64,000 nucleotides of DNA, taken from positions 2,914,001 through 2,978,000 of the forward strand of contig CBDCYF010000005.1 in assembly GCA_965224065.1 (NCBI GenBank), read 5' to 3'. Each line of letters begins with the position of its first letter. Position 1 is the stretch's first letter. Below are positions 16,613 to 24,490 of this stretch, one piece after another. The DNA comes from JAOTZA01 sp965224065 (lineage in GTDB: Bacteria > Acidobacteriota > Thermoanaerobaculia > Multivoradales > JAHEKO01). The notes beneath the pieces are model-generated. The model did not search any database, had not been told where the DNA came from, and worked only from the letters and a program-made list of their open reading frames with translations. The translations under genes and the position numbers were made by a program.

Positions 16613-16999
16613 CTAGCCATTGCAACCGCCCGGTTCAGGCGATTCAGACAGCGGTCCGTTCCCGCTGTTGTGAGAGTCGGGGCACCGAGTATCTCCACAA
16701 GTGAGATTCCCTCCGCATGCGCCGACTCGTCCGAAGATACCGCCTTCCCGGTAGAAGACGAAGCAGTCGCAGACATTCGTTTTCTTTTTCTTCCACCCCC
16801 ATTCTTCGTAGAGGTCGCACGGTTCGGTAGAGAACGAGCAGCATCGCGCCTCGTAGAGGCCACCAGGTACCCTTCCTTCGTAGCAGTCTTGACATGCGGA
16901 TTCTGACGTAGTGGGCGTCAGGACAAGGAAAGACAAAGCGAATATGGGAACAAGTACGAGGAACAGGCTGGGTTTACTCGTCGTTACAATGTGCCTCAT
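16613..16999 (-). CDS. Secreted cysteine-rich protein
   Basis: A 128-residue protein with a signal peptide (SLFLVLVPIFALSFLVLTP, cleavage near residue 35). About 11 cysteines lie in the mature part, arranged as ACQDC, RCC, PCDLY, NVCDCF, ACGG, LTCGDTRC and GGC, which suits several disulfides or metal binding. A perfect GGAGG lies 6 bases before ATG 16999. It probably heads an operon with the 777-residue modular protein. The family is not recognised; a short basic WKKKKTN patch sits mid-protein. Confidence 0.7.
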   Translation of the reverse strand: MRHIVTTSKPSLFLVLVPIFALSFLVLTPTTSESACQDCYEGRVPGGLYEARCCSFSTEPCDLYEEWGWKKKKTNVCDCFVFYREGGIFGRVGACGGNLTCGDTRCPDSHNSGNGPLSESPEPGGCNG

Positions 17000-17256
17000 G
17001 AAATACCTCCTGAAGTGATCGCTTTTGGTTTTTCGTCGTTTGACGGCTTGCTTTCGCGAAACATCGTGAGACCAGCACGGAACCGGTTCCGAAATCCTTC
17101 AAATCGCCTTCGGGTTTCTTCGGATGTTCTTCGCATCTTTCAGGGGCTTGGAAAGACGGGCGATTTGAGGTGCGGGTTCAAGACGCAGTAGTTCGGCTGA
17201 GCGCGGCTGTCCTGTAACATCTCCTCAGAAATCCAGGCTTCAACCGGAGGGTTGCA

Positions 17257-20169
17257 GTGCATTCGGACGGGTCTCGGTCGCGCGAGCAGCTACGCGAAAC
17301 AACACGCGGTCTCGAACTCCGCGGGTTTCGCCTCGGGGAGTGGACGGTTCGGCCCACCCGAGGTCGATTGCGCGGCGGCGGCAAGCGGAAGCATCTGTCG
17401 CCGCAGCAGATGGTGGTCCTGGTCGAGCTGGCCGTCCGGGCGGGCGAGGTGGTGTCGAAGGAGGAGCTGCTGGAGTCGGTGTGGGACGGGGCAGCGGTCG
17501 AGGAGGGGGCGCTTGCACGGTGTGTCTCGGAGCTGCGCTCGGCGCTCGGGGACGATGCCAAGGCCCCGCGCTATATCCAAACGATTCCGACTCGCGGGTA
17601 CCGGCTGATTGCGGGGGTCGAGCCGGAGGAGCCCGACGCCGGTCGTTCCTGGAGAAAGACGGGTTGGTGGGCTGCCGCTGCTGTGGCGGTCGTCGCCTTG
17701 TTGGGTTGGTGGGTGGTTCGCGAAGGGGACGATGAGGCGGCAAATGCCGGGGCGGTTGGCTCGGGACCGTCGGTCGCCGTGCTTGGTTTCCGGGACCTTT
17801 CGAAGGACCCGGAGCTGGCGTGGCTGGCGACGGCTCTCCCGGAGCTTCTTGCCAGCGAGTTGCTGCAGTCGGCTGACTTGAGGGTGGTTCCGGCGGAGAG
17901 TGTTCTGCGGATGACACAGGAGCTCTCGATTCCCGAGGCGGCGAGTCTTGCGCCGGAGACGCTGGCGCGCGTGGGCGGTCGGTTGGGAGCCGAATATGTG
18001 GTGCTGGGCTCCTATGTCGGCATGTCGAGGGACGACGGCGGCTTGGTGCGAGTGGATGTCAGGATCCAGGACGTCCCGAGCGGTGAGACGACCCTCGCCT
18101 GGGCGCAGACGGGTTCGACGGATGAAGCGCTGGACTTAGTCGTCTTGGCGGGAACGCAGCTCCGCGAGGCCTTGGGGGGTGAGAACTGGATCGGTGGCGA
18201 TCGCGAAGCTGTGCCGCACTTGTCCGGAGATCCCGAGGCGCTGCGACTCTATTTTGAGGGCACGCGGCGGCTTCGCCAGTTCGACGCGGTGCAGGCGAAG
18301 GAGCTTTTGGAGGAGTCGTTGGCGATCGATGCGGATCAGCCGTTTGGCTGGTTGGCGGTCTCCCAGGCCTGGGCCGCGATGGGCTATGACGCCAAAGCGA
18401 TCGAGGCGGCGGACAAGGCCGTCGAGCTGAGCGAAGGCTTGCCGCGGGAATACCGGTTGTGGATCGAGGCGCACGCGCTGACGACGGCTTCTAAGTGGGA
18501 CGAGGCGATCGAGATCTATAAGGCGTTGCGCCTCTTCTCGCCGGAGAACGCGGAGTACGGACTTTTGCTCGCGGGTGCGCTTAACCGAGCGGGCGAGCCC
18601 GAGGAGGCGATTCTCCTATTGAACGAGCTTGACAAAGGAGCAGGAGCGCAACGCTCGGACCCCCGAGTGCCACTGATCCTCGCGCGCTCGCGGGCCCTCG
18701 TCGGAGACCACCGGGGCGCGTTGGAAGCAACTCGTCGGGCGGTGGACAGTGCGCTTGTCGAGGGAGCGCACCTAGTAGTAGCTCAGGCACGTCATGCGGA
18801 AGCGTCCTCGCTGCACGCGTTGGGTGAGGTTGCCGCCGCGCGGCTAGCGCTGGACGAGGCGATGAAGAGCTTCAAGCTTGCGAGCGACCATCGAAGTGAG
18901 GCACGTGCTCACTTAACGTTGGCGGCATGGGATGAAAAAGCAGGCCACTTCAACGCGGCACACGCTTCGCTTGCGACCGCCCAAGAAATCTATCGGTCCA
19001 CAAGCGATCAGGCAGGCAAAGCGGCCGCGCTGGCTGCAACCGCAAACCTGTTGTCCGCAGCCGGTCAGGTGATGTTCGCCGAGCAGGCATATAGAGAGTC
19101 GATTGCCCTCTTTAGAGAGACGGCCGACAAGGCTGGAGAGGCAAACGCATTATTTGGGCTTGGAAACCTATTCGGCCGAAGAGCACGGCCTGATGTCGCT
19201 GCACCGCTATATGAGAATGCATTGGAGATTTATTCCGAGATCGGAAGTAGAGAGCGCGTGGCTCTAACGCAACTCCACTTGGGGAAGCTTGAGATGATAG
19301 GTGCATACCCGACGAAGGCGCTGCAGAGAATGAGGAACGCGGAAAAAGTCTTCGCGGATCTGGGTCTACAGCAATATTTGCATGATGTTTGGACCGATCA
19401 AGGTCAGTTGCTTTTCAATCTGGGTGATCTTGATGCGGCTGAAATGGCGTTTGCTAAAGGTCTGCATCTTGCGACACGAACTGATAACGATCGCTCTCTC
19501 TTTGTTGGGAGGATCGGAATTGGTCGTGTCCAAAAAGAGCGCGCCCAGCTTCGGGAGGCGCGGGTTACCTTTGAACAAGTTCTGGCGGAGGAAACGAAGG
19601 GTGAACGATCTCGAGGGATCGTGCCTGCGAGAGCTTTCTTGGCAAATGTCTTGATGGAACTCGATGAGTTTGAGGCGGCTGAACTGATGGCGAGAAAGGC
19701 GGTAGAGGAAGCACGCGCCATCGAGTACTTTGTCGCCTCAGCGGTCCGCTATCTAGGTTGGGTACTGATCGAGCGTGAAAATTACCAAGAAGCGGAGACG
19801 GTCCTCGGCGACGAACTAGCGAGAGACCTTGGGTTAATTGACAGCAGCTTGGAATTGCGAATAGTCCATTCTCGGCTCCTGGCACGAGTCGGGAGCAGGG
19901 AGCGGGCGAAAGGGGTCCTCAGGGGAGTGATAGGTGAGGCGAGCCAGCGAAATTATTGGCAGATCGAGGCCGAAGCTCTACTCGTACTAGGCGAGGTCGA
20001 GCTAATGTTCAACGGGGTTGGCGCAGGTATTCAGATCCTCCAGACCCTCGAAGCCGAAGCCTCCAGCAAGGGCTGGGAACTGATCGCGTCGAAGGCCCGC
20101 CGGTTACTCGCCGAGCACGGGGCCGAGCCGGTCGTGGCGGCCTCCGTGGCCCGTGTGGGCGATACCTGA
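17257..20169 (+). CDS. Membrane-bound winged-helix (CadC/OmpR-like) regulator with TPR repeats
   Basis: A 970-residue one-component regulator. Residues about 22-115 form an OmpR/CadC-type winged helix (LSPQQMVVLVELAVRAGEVV, then ELLESVWDG and the wing IQTIPTRGYRLIAG). One membrane helix follows at about 132-150 (WWAAAAVAVVALLGWWVV), then a TolB-N/adenylate-cyclase-like region (SVAVLGFRDLSKDPELAWL) and roughly a dozen TPR units to the end. Signals sensed outside are presumably relayed to promoter DNA. The GTG start has GGAGGG five bases upstream. The TPR part at about 18,850-20,000 is clearly less GC-rich than the ends of the same gene. It converges with the kinase gene, 47 bp apart. Confidence 0.88.
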   Translation: MHSDGSRSREQLRETTRGLELRGFRLGEWTVRPTRGRLRGGGKRKHLSPQQMVVLVELAVRAGEVVSKEELLESVWDGAAVEEGALARCVSELRSALGDDAKAPRYIQTIPTRGYRLIAGVEPEEPDAGRSWRKTGWWAAAAVAVVALLGWWVVREGDDEAANAGAVGSGPSVAVLGFRDLSKDPELAWLATALPELLASELLQSADLRVVPAESVLRMTQELSIPEAASLAPETLARVGGRLGAEYVVLGSYVGMSRDDGGLVRVDVRIQDVPSGETTLAWAQTGSTDEALDLVVLAGTQLREALGGENWIGGDREAVPHLSGDPEALRLYFEGTRRLRQFDAVQAKELLEESLAIDADQPFGWLAVSQAWAAMGYDAKAIEAADKAVELSEGLPREYRLWIEAHALTTASKWDEAIEIYKALRLFSPENAEYGLLLAGALNRAGEPEEAILLLNELDKGAGAQRSDPRVPLILARSRALVGDHRGALEATRRAVDSALVEGAHLVVAQARHAEASSLHALGEVAAARLALDEAMKSFKLASDHRSEARAHLTLAAWDEKAGHFNAAHASLATAQEIYRSTSDQAGKAAALAATANLLSAAGQVMFAEQAYRESIALFRETADKAGEANALFGLGNLFGRRARPDVAAPLYENALEIYSEIGSRERVALTQLHLGKLEMIGAYPTKALQRMRNAEKVFADLGLQQYLHDVWTDQGQLLFNLGDLDAAEMAFAKGLHLATRTDNDRSLFVGRIGIGRVQKERAQLREARVTFEQVLAEETKGERSRGIVPARAFLANVLMELDEFEAAELMARKAVEEARAIEYFVASAVRYLGWVLIERENYQEAETVLGDELARDLGLIDSSLELRIVHSRLLARVGSRERAKGVLRGVIGEASQRNYWQIEAEALLVLGEVELMFNGVGAGIQILQTLEAEASSKGWELIASKARRLLAEHGAEPVVAASVARVGDT

Positions 20170-20216
20170 TCCGCCCCCGGCTGACTTTTCCGGCTGACCT
20201 AGCTCGCCGGGTTTGC

Positions 20217-22922
20217 TTACCGGTATTGGGCCGCCTCTTGAGGCCGCCCCCACTTCTCATACAAGCCGGCCAATCGTTCCCGAGCTTCGCGTGTGCGCCG
20301 GTGGTTGGGGCCGCGCTGGGCGAGGAGATCCTGATGCCCGGAGAGCAGAAGCGGCTCGGCTTCATCAAAACGGCCCAGCCGGGCGAGGCAGTCTCCCAGG
20401 AACGATCGAGCCTCGGCGGTTCTCCAGTGGTTTTTGGAGAGTGCGTTCTCAAGGACCAGGACGCTCTGGCGGAGCGGGGTCTGGGCCTGGAGGGGGTCGT
20501 CTTCTTCCAGGAGCACGACGCCGATGTTCTTGAGTGAGATACCGACGTCCCGGTGGGTGTTGCCCAGGACTTCGCGGCGGATGGCGAGCGCTTCTCGGTG
20601 GGCGGCCTCGGAGGCGGCCAGGTCGCCCTTGCGCTGGAGGGTGACCGCCAGGTTGCTGATGAGGGTCGCGACGGTGGGGTGTTTGCGGCCGCTCGCCCGG
20701 ATGTGAACCTCGATGCCCCGGCGGTAGAGCTCTTCGGCGCGTTCGTATTCGCCCAGCTCTTGGTGGAGCCGGGCCACGTTGTTCAAGCTCTCGGTGACGT
20801 CGGGGTGCTCTTCACCCAGGAGCTTGCGGCGGATCTCGTAGGCCTCGCGGAAGAGGGTGCCGGCTGCGTCGAGATCGCCGCTCTGGGCCAGGGGGACCGC
20901 GAGATCGTTGGCCGAGGTCGCCACCAAGGTGTGCTCGGGGCCGAAGATGTCGCGGCGGATGTCCAGGGCCTCGCGGAAGAGCGGGATGGCGCTCTCCCGG
21001 TCGCCCAGGTGGGAGCGTACGATGGCCAGCTCGCCCAGCGAGGCCGCCAGCTCGGCGCGTTTGTCGGGGTGTTGCCGGAGGGCTTCGACGGCCAGCAAGT
21101 GGAGCTGCTCGGCCTCGGCGTAGTTTCCCTTCTCGCGCTCGAGGACCCCGAGGTTGCTCAGGCTCTGCGCGACACTCGGGTGGCGGTCGCCGAGCGCGCG
21201 GATCCTCAGGTCGAGTGCCCGGCGGAACAGGGGGTCGGCTCCCTCGAAATCTCCCTTGGCGCGTAGCACGACGCCCAGGTTGTTGAGGGTCTGGGCGACG
21301 GTCAGGTGGTCCGCGCCGAGTTCGTCCTGGCGGGTCTCGAGTGTCTGTTCGAGGATCCCCTGAGCCGAGTCGTAGAGCCCCAGGTTGCGGTAGACGTTCC
21401 CGATCGCCTCCATCAGGGTCGCCTGGACGATCGGTTGGTCGGCGAGCTCTTGTTCGACGCGGGCGGCGCCCTGGTCGAGGATCTCTCGTGCGGTGATGGT
21501 CTCGCCTCCGGCTTGGTCGGGGTCGGAGAGCTGGAAAAGACCTTGGAGGAACAGCACGACTTGCTCGGCGCGGTCGCGTTCGAGCTGTGCCTGGTCGCGC
21601 TCGGCGGCGGCGGTGCGCGCCTGGATCGAGACTGCGATCGAGAAACCGATCAGGAGAGCGAGAAACGCGGCCGCGACGCCGGTGACCATGCGATAGCGGC
21701 GCAGGAACCTCGACACCCGGTAGCCCAACTGGTCTCCGCGGGCGTGAACTGGCTCGCCGTTCAAATGACGCCGCAGGTCTTCGGCGAACATCCGCACCGA
21801 GGCGTAGCGTTTTTCCGGCTCCTTGCGCAGGGCTATCAGCAGGATATTGTCGATGTCCCCGGCAAGCTCCCTCGCCAGCCTGGACGGCGGGCTCTGCCGG
21901 GCGGCGGCGAGGTCCTCGCGGGTCTGCGTGTCGCTGCTCACGCGGGCGTCCTCGGGCCGGGCCACGGCGGCACTCGGCGGGTCGGGATCCATGTCGAGAA
22001 CCGCCCGCTCGACCTCCTTGATCGATCGGTCGGCGAAGCGGTAGGGGAAGCGCCCGGTGAGGAGCTTGAAGAGCAGGACACCGAGCGAGTAGACGTCGCT
22101 GGTGGTGGTGATCGGCTCGGCGCGGAGCTGTTCGGGGCTCGCGTAGTACGGGGTCAGCGGGCGCAGGTCCGGGGTAGTGAGGTCGAGCGGCAGCGCGAAC
22201 TCCCCGGGTTTCAAGAGCTTGGCGATCCCGAAGTCGAGTAGCTTGGGCGTGCCGTCCGAGGTCACCAGGATGTTCGAGGGCTTGAGGTCGCGGTGCACCA
22301 CCAGGTTGCGGTGGGCGTACTCGACCGCCGAGCAGATGGGCAGGAAGATCCGGACCCGTTCTGCGATCGAGAGCTGTTGGCGGTCGCAGTACTCGTCGAG
22401 CGGTTCCCCCTCGATGTAGTCCATGACGAAGTAGGGGAGTCCTTCGCGGGTCGAGCCGCCGTCTAAGATGCGGGCGATGTTGGGGTGATCGAGGTTGGCG
22501 AGGATCTGGCGCTCGGTGCGAAACCGCGCCACGAGCTCGGCGCTGTGCGGCCCGTCGCGGATGACCTTGATGGCGACGTGCTTCTTGAACTGGTCGTCGT
22601 CGCGAACGGCGAGATAGACCCGGCTCATGCCTCCCTCGCCCAACTCGCTGAGCAGGCGGTAGGGGCCGACGTGGCTCTCGGTCAGCCGGCCGTCGTTCTG
22701 GGCCTCCGGATGCTCCAGCAATTCGGAGACCGGAGCGGGAGTCGCGGGCTTGTCGAGAAACCCCTCGGCCGCCTCATCGGCCGCCAGGAGGGACTCGACC
22801 TCACGCCGGACCTCTTCGTCGCCCTGGGTGGCGCGCTCCAGAAACGCAGCGCGTTCCGCCGCCGGGATCTCGGCGGCCTGGCCGAAGAGCTCCTCGACCC
22901 GTTCCCAGCGCTCAGCCTTCAA
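20217..22922 (-). CDS. Ser/Thr protein kinase with kinesin-light-chain-type TPRs
   Basis: A 901-residue membrane kinase. The domain at about 88-380 has P-loop GEGGMSRV (95-102), ATP Lys K119 in VAIKVI, HRDLKPSN (H210-R211-D212) and DFG (D230), so it looks active. A membrane helix follows at about 413-433 (GVAAAFLALLIGFSIAVSI). About nine 42-residue TPR units of the type HPSVAQSLSNLGVLEREKGN fill the C-terminus. The start is TTG at 22922, overlapping the end of the sigma-factor gene by 11 bases, so the two are co-translated. This sigma/kinase-TPR pair is common in Acidobacteriota; its targets are not visible here. Confidence 0.93.
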   Translation of the reverse strand: MKAERWERVEELFGQAAEIPAAERAAFLERATQGDEEVRREVESLLAADEAAEGFLDKPATPAPVSELLEHPEAQNDGRLTESHVGPYRLLSELGEGGMSRVYLAVRDDDQFKKHVAIKVIRDGPHSAELVARFRTERQILANLDHPNIARILDGGSTREGLPYFVMDYIEGEPLDEYCDRQQLSIAERVRIFLPICSAVEYAHRNLVVHRDLKPSNILVTSDGTPKLLDFGIAKLLKPGEFALPLDLTTPDLRPLTPYYASPEQLRAEPITTTSDVYSLGVLLFKLLTGRFPYRFADRSIKEVERAVLDMDPDPPSAAVARPEDARVSSDTQTREDLAAARQSPPSRLARELAGDIDNILLIALRKEPEKRYASVRMFAEDLRRHLNGEPVHARGDQLGYRVSRFLRRYRMVTGVAAAFLALLIGFSIAVSIQARTAAAERDQAQLERDRAEQVVLFLQGLFQLSDPDQAGGETITAREILDQGAARVEQELADQPIVQATLMEAIGNVYRNLGLYDSAQGILEQTLETRQDELGADHLTVAQTLNNLGVVLRAKGDFEGADPLFRRALDLRIRALGDRHPSVAQSLSNLGVLEREKGNYAEAEQLHLLAVEALRQHPDKRAELAASLGELAIVRSHLGDRESAIPLFREALDIRRDIFGPEHTLVATSANDLAVPLAQSGDLDAAGTLFREAYEIRRKLLGEEHPDVTESLNNVARLHQELGEYERAEELYRRGIEVHIRASGRKHPTVATLISNLAVTLQRKGDLAASEAAHREALAIRREVLGNTHRDVGISLKNIGVVLLEEDDPLQAQTPLRQSVLVLENALSKNHWRTAEARSFLGDCLARLGRFDEAEPLLLSGHQDLLAQRGPNHRRTREARERLAGLYEKWGRPQEAAQYR

Positions 22923-23496
22923 GCAGGGGCCCCTCGGCCAGGTAGCGGTAGAGCCACGCCTTGGCGATGCGCCACTTGCGGACGATGGTGGGGACCGAGA
23001 TCTCCATAAAGTCCGAGATCTCCTGGTTCCCGAAGCCGCCGAAGAAGCGTAGCTCGACGAGCTTGCCGAGCTCGGGGTCCTTCTCGGTGAGCGCCGTCAA
23101 GGCTTCGTCGACCTTTAAGATGTCGTCGAAGGTGTGGCTCGAGATCTCGACCACATCGTCAAGCGAGACCTTGCGGGCGTCGCCGCCACGTTTTTGAACG
23201 CTCCGTTGCCGGGCGTGATCCACCAGGACCCGGCGCATCATCGAGGCGGCCAGGCCGTAGAAGTGCAGCCGGTTCTGGTATTCGACCCGGTCCTGGTCGA
23301 CGAGTTTGAGATAGGCCTCATGGACCAGCGCCGTGGCCTGAAGCGTGTGGTCGGGGCGCTCCTTGCGCAGGTAACCGGTTGCCAGCTTGCGGAGCTCCGC
23401 GTAGACCACCGGCAAGAGCTCGCTGGCGGCGTCCTGGTCGCCAGCGTTCCAGCGAACCAGAAGGTCGGTGATCTCCCCCGGTTGTCTTGCGGCCAA
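22912..23496 (-). CDS. ECF-type RNA polymerase sigma factor (Sig-70_X6 type)
   Basis: A 194-residue sigma-70-family factor with region 2 (ELLPVVYAELRKLATGYLRK, HTLQATALVHEAYLKLVD, MMRRVLVDHARQR) and region 4 (LRFFGGFGNQEISDFMEISV). The HEAYLKL and VDHARQR wording is that of the TIGR02999 group found with Ser/Thr kinases. TTG at 23496 is preceded by GGGGAGG about 4 bases upstream, and TATAAT lies about 54 bases upstream. It forms a translationally overlapping operon with the kinase-TPR gene, whose product may control it. Confidence 0.92.
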   Translation of the reverse strand: MAARQPGEITDLLVRWNAGDQDAASELLPVVYAELRKLATGYLRKERPDHTLQATALVHEAYLKLVDQDRVEYQNRLHFYGLAASMMRRVLVDHARQRSVQKRGGDARKVSLDDVVEISSHTFDDILKVDEALTALTEKDPELGKLVELRFFGGFGNQEISDFMEISVPTIVRKWRIAKAWLYRYLAEGPLLEG

Positions 23497-23549
23497 ACAG
23501 CCTCCCCGCCGGCGTCGCGTGACCCCGGCCCTGTGATGCAGGGTGCTGA

Positions 23550-23555
23550 ATTATA
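23550..23555 (-). promoter_or_regulatory. -10 box for the sigma factor/kinase operon (TATAAT)
   Basis: A perfect TATAAT on the minus strand, 53 bases upstream of the sigma-factor TTG. No TTGACA-like box lies 16-18 bases above it. Confidence 0.4.
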
Positions 23556-23595
23556 TCGAGTTGGCCGCTAGTTAGGGCGGGAAGAGGCCTCAAAT

Positions 23596-23631
23596 AGAAA
23601 AAGCCCCGGGATCGTCGCAGATCTCCCGAGG
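23596..23631 (-). terminator. Intrinsic terminator of the 16-codon transcript
   Basis: On the minus strand CCTCGGG (23631-23625) pairs with CCCGGGG (23610-23604), extended by an inner ATC/GAT stem, and is followed by C and TTTTT (23602-23598). It lies about 30 bases beyond the micro-ORF stop and isolates it from the sigma-factor operon downstream. Confidence 0.8.
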
Positions 23632-23661
23632 CCTTGAGTGAGTTCTTTTTATGAATGCGGA

Positions 23662-23712
23662 CTAGGTGTCGATGTGGTTGCCGCCTGCCCGGACGTTGGT
23701 CTTGACCTTCAT
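23662..23712 (-). CDS. Possible 16-residue micropeptide (MKVKTNVRAGGNHIDT)
   Basis: A very short open frame, ATG 23712 to TAG 23662. The case rests on context. AAAGGAG sits exactly 7 bases before the ATG, one of the best ribosome binding sites in the window, and a strong intrinsic terminator follows 30 bases after the stop. A hairpin at 23865-23900 bounds it upstream, so the unit is a self-contained transcript of about 150-250 bases. The peptide is basic at the N-terminus with an AGG followed by N-H, which could be a precursor-peptide leader or core, but no maturase is adjacent. The alternative is a small RNA with a fortuitous ORF. I do not know its function. Confidence 0.5.
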   Translation of the reverse strand: MKVKTNVRAGGNHIDT

Positions 23713-23864
23713 GGTGTGGCTCCTTTCCCGCTTCGTGTGAGTGTCGGTCGTCTTGTCGGCTCCTACTCCCTAACGCGGGAAATCGGCTCCGGAATGATCA
23801 AGGAATTCAAAAGAAATCTTAGAGGCTGAATCCGGCGGAAAAGTGCGCCGTTTCTTTCCTCAAT

Positions 23865-23900
23865 GGCGAAAAACGGTGCTGCCCGGTGCCGGTTTTTGCC
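23865..23900. terminator. Bidirectional terminator-like hairpin
   Basis: GGCGAAAAACGGTGC pairs with GTGCCGGTTTTTGCC around a TGCCCG loop, with one mismatch and a few G-T pairs. Runs of A and T at the arms make it terminator-like on both strands. It separates the micropeptide unit from the plus-strand small exported protein. Confidence 0.5.
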
Positions 23901-24114
23901 GGAGAAAAAGACGGTTTTTCGGGTCTGTGTCGCGCAGGCGCATGCTCTACGATCCTGTATGCGGGAAAAGCTCTTTTGTTCAAGGGAGGTTATGCCTGTG
24001 AGGGGACGACGATGGCCCCATATTGAGTCCTTCTTCTCACGACGCGGCGATTGGTACACCTCTTGCTGTTCAAGGGGCTCCCAAAGACTTCCCAAGCACG
24101 GAAGGAAGGCGCTT

Positions 24115-24426
24115 ATGACCCGATCCACCGGAAAAAGAGTCGTGCTCGTTCTGGCCGCGGCGTTGATCGCAGGTTCCTGGATGGCGGCCGGAGTCGTGGA
24201 GAGTCCCGGCCGGGCGGCCGACGCCCTCGCCGGTTCCGGGGATGTCGAGCCGGCCGACGGTGACTGGCTGTGGTCGGCAAACGACGGGGCGGCAGCGGGC
24301 TCCTACGCCTGGGCGGAAGGAGCAAACGCGGCCCACACCGGCGAGGTCGAATTTTCGAGCCACGACTACTCCTGGGACGACAACCTGAGGGTCGAGGGCC
24401 CAAAACAGTCTGAAGGCGGGTCCTAG
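24115..24426 (+). CDS. Small exported protein, unknown function
   Basis: A 103-residue protein with a clear signal peptide (KRVVLVLAAALIAGSWMAAG, about 7-30). The acidic mature part is rich in Asp, Ser and Trp (DGDWLWSANDG, SYAWAEG, EFSSHDYSWDDNL). GGAAGGAAGG lies about 5 bases before ATG 24115. The frame is open further upstream to 23863, but those codons lack a suitable ribosome binding site and would bury the signal peptide. It is followed 64 bp later by the hybrid histidine kinase in the same direction. Family not recognised. Confidence 0.65.
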   Translation: MTRSTGKRVVLVLAAALIAGSWMAAGVVESPGRAADALAGSGDVEPADGDWLWSANDGAAAGSYAWAEGANAAHTGEVEFSSHDYSWDDNLRVEGPKQSEGGS

Positions 24427-24490
24427 AGATCGCGGCAGAGATCGTCGCGCTTCGCGTTCGACCTGTCCTCGACCCCATACCCATATAGCC

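Noticed and set aside
23863..24114. N-terminal extension of the small exported protein to 23863 or 23992
   Set aside because: Would bury the signal peptide; the ribosome binding site before 24115 is better placed.
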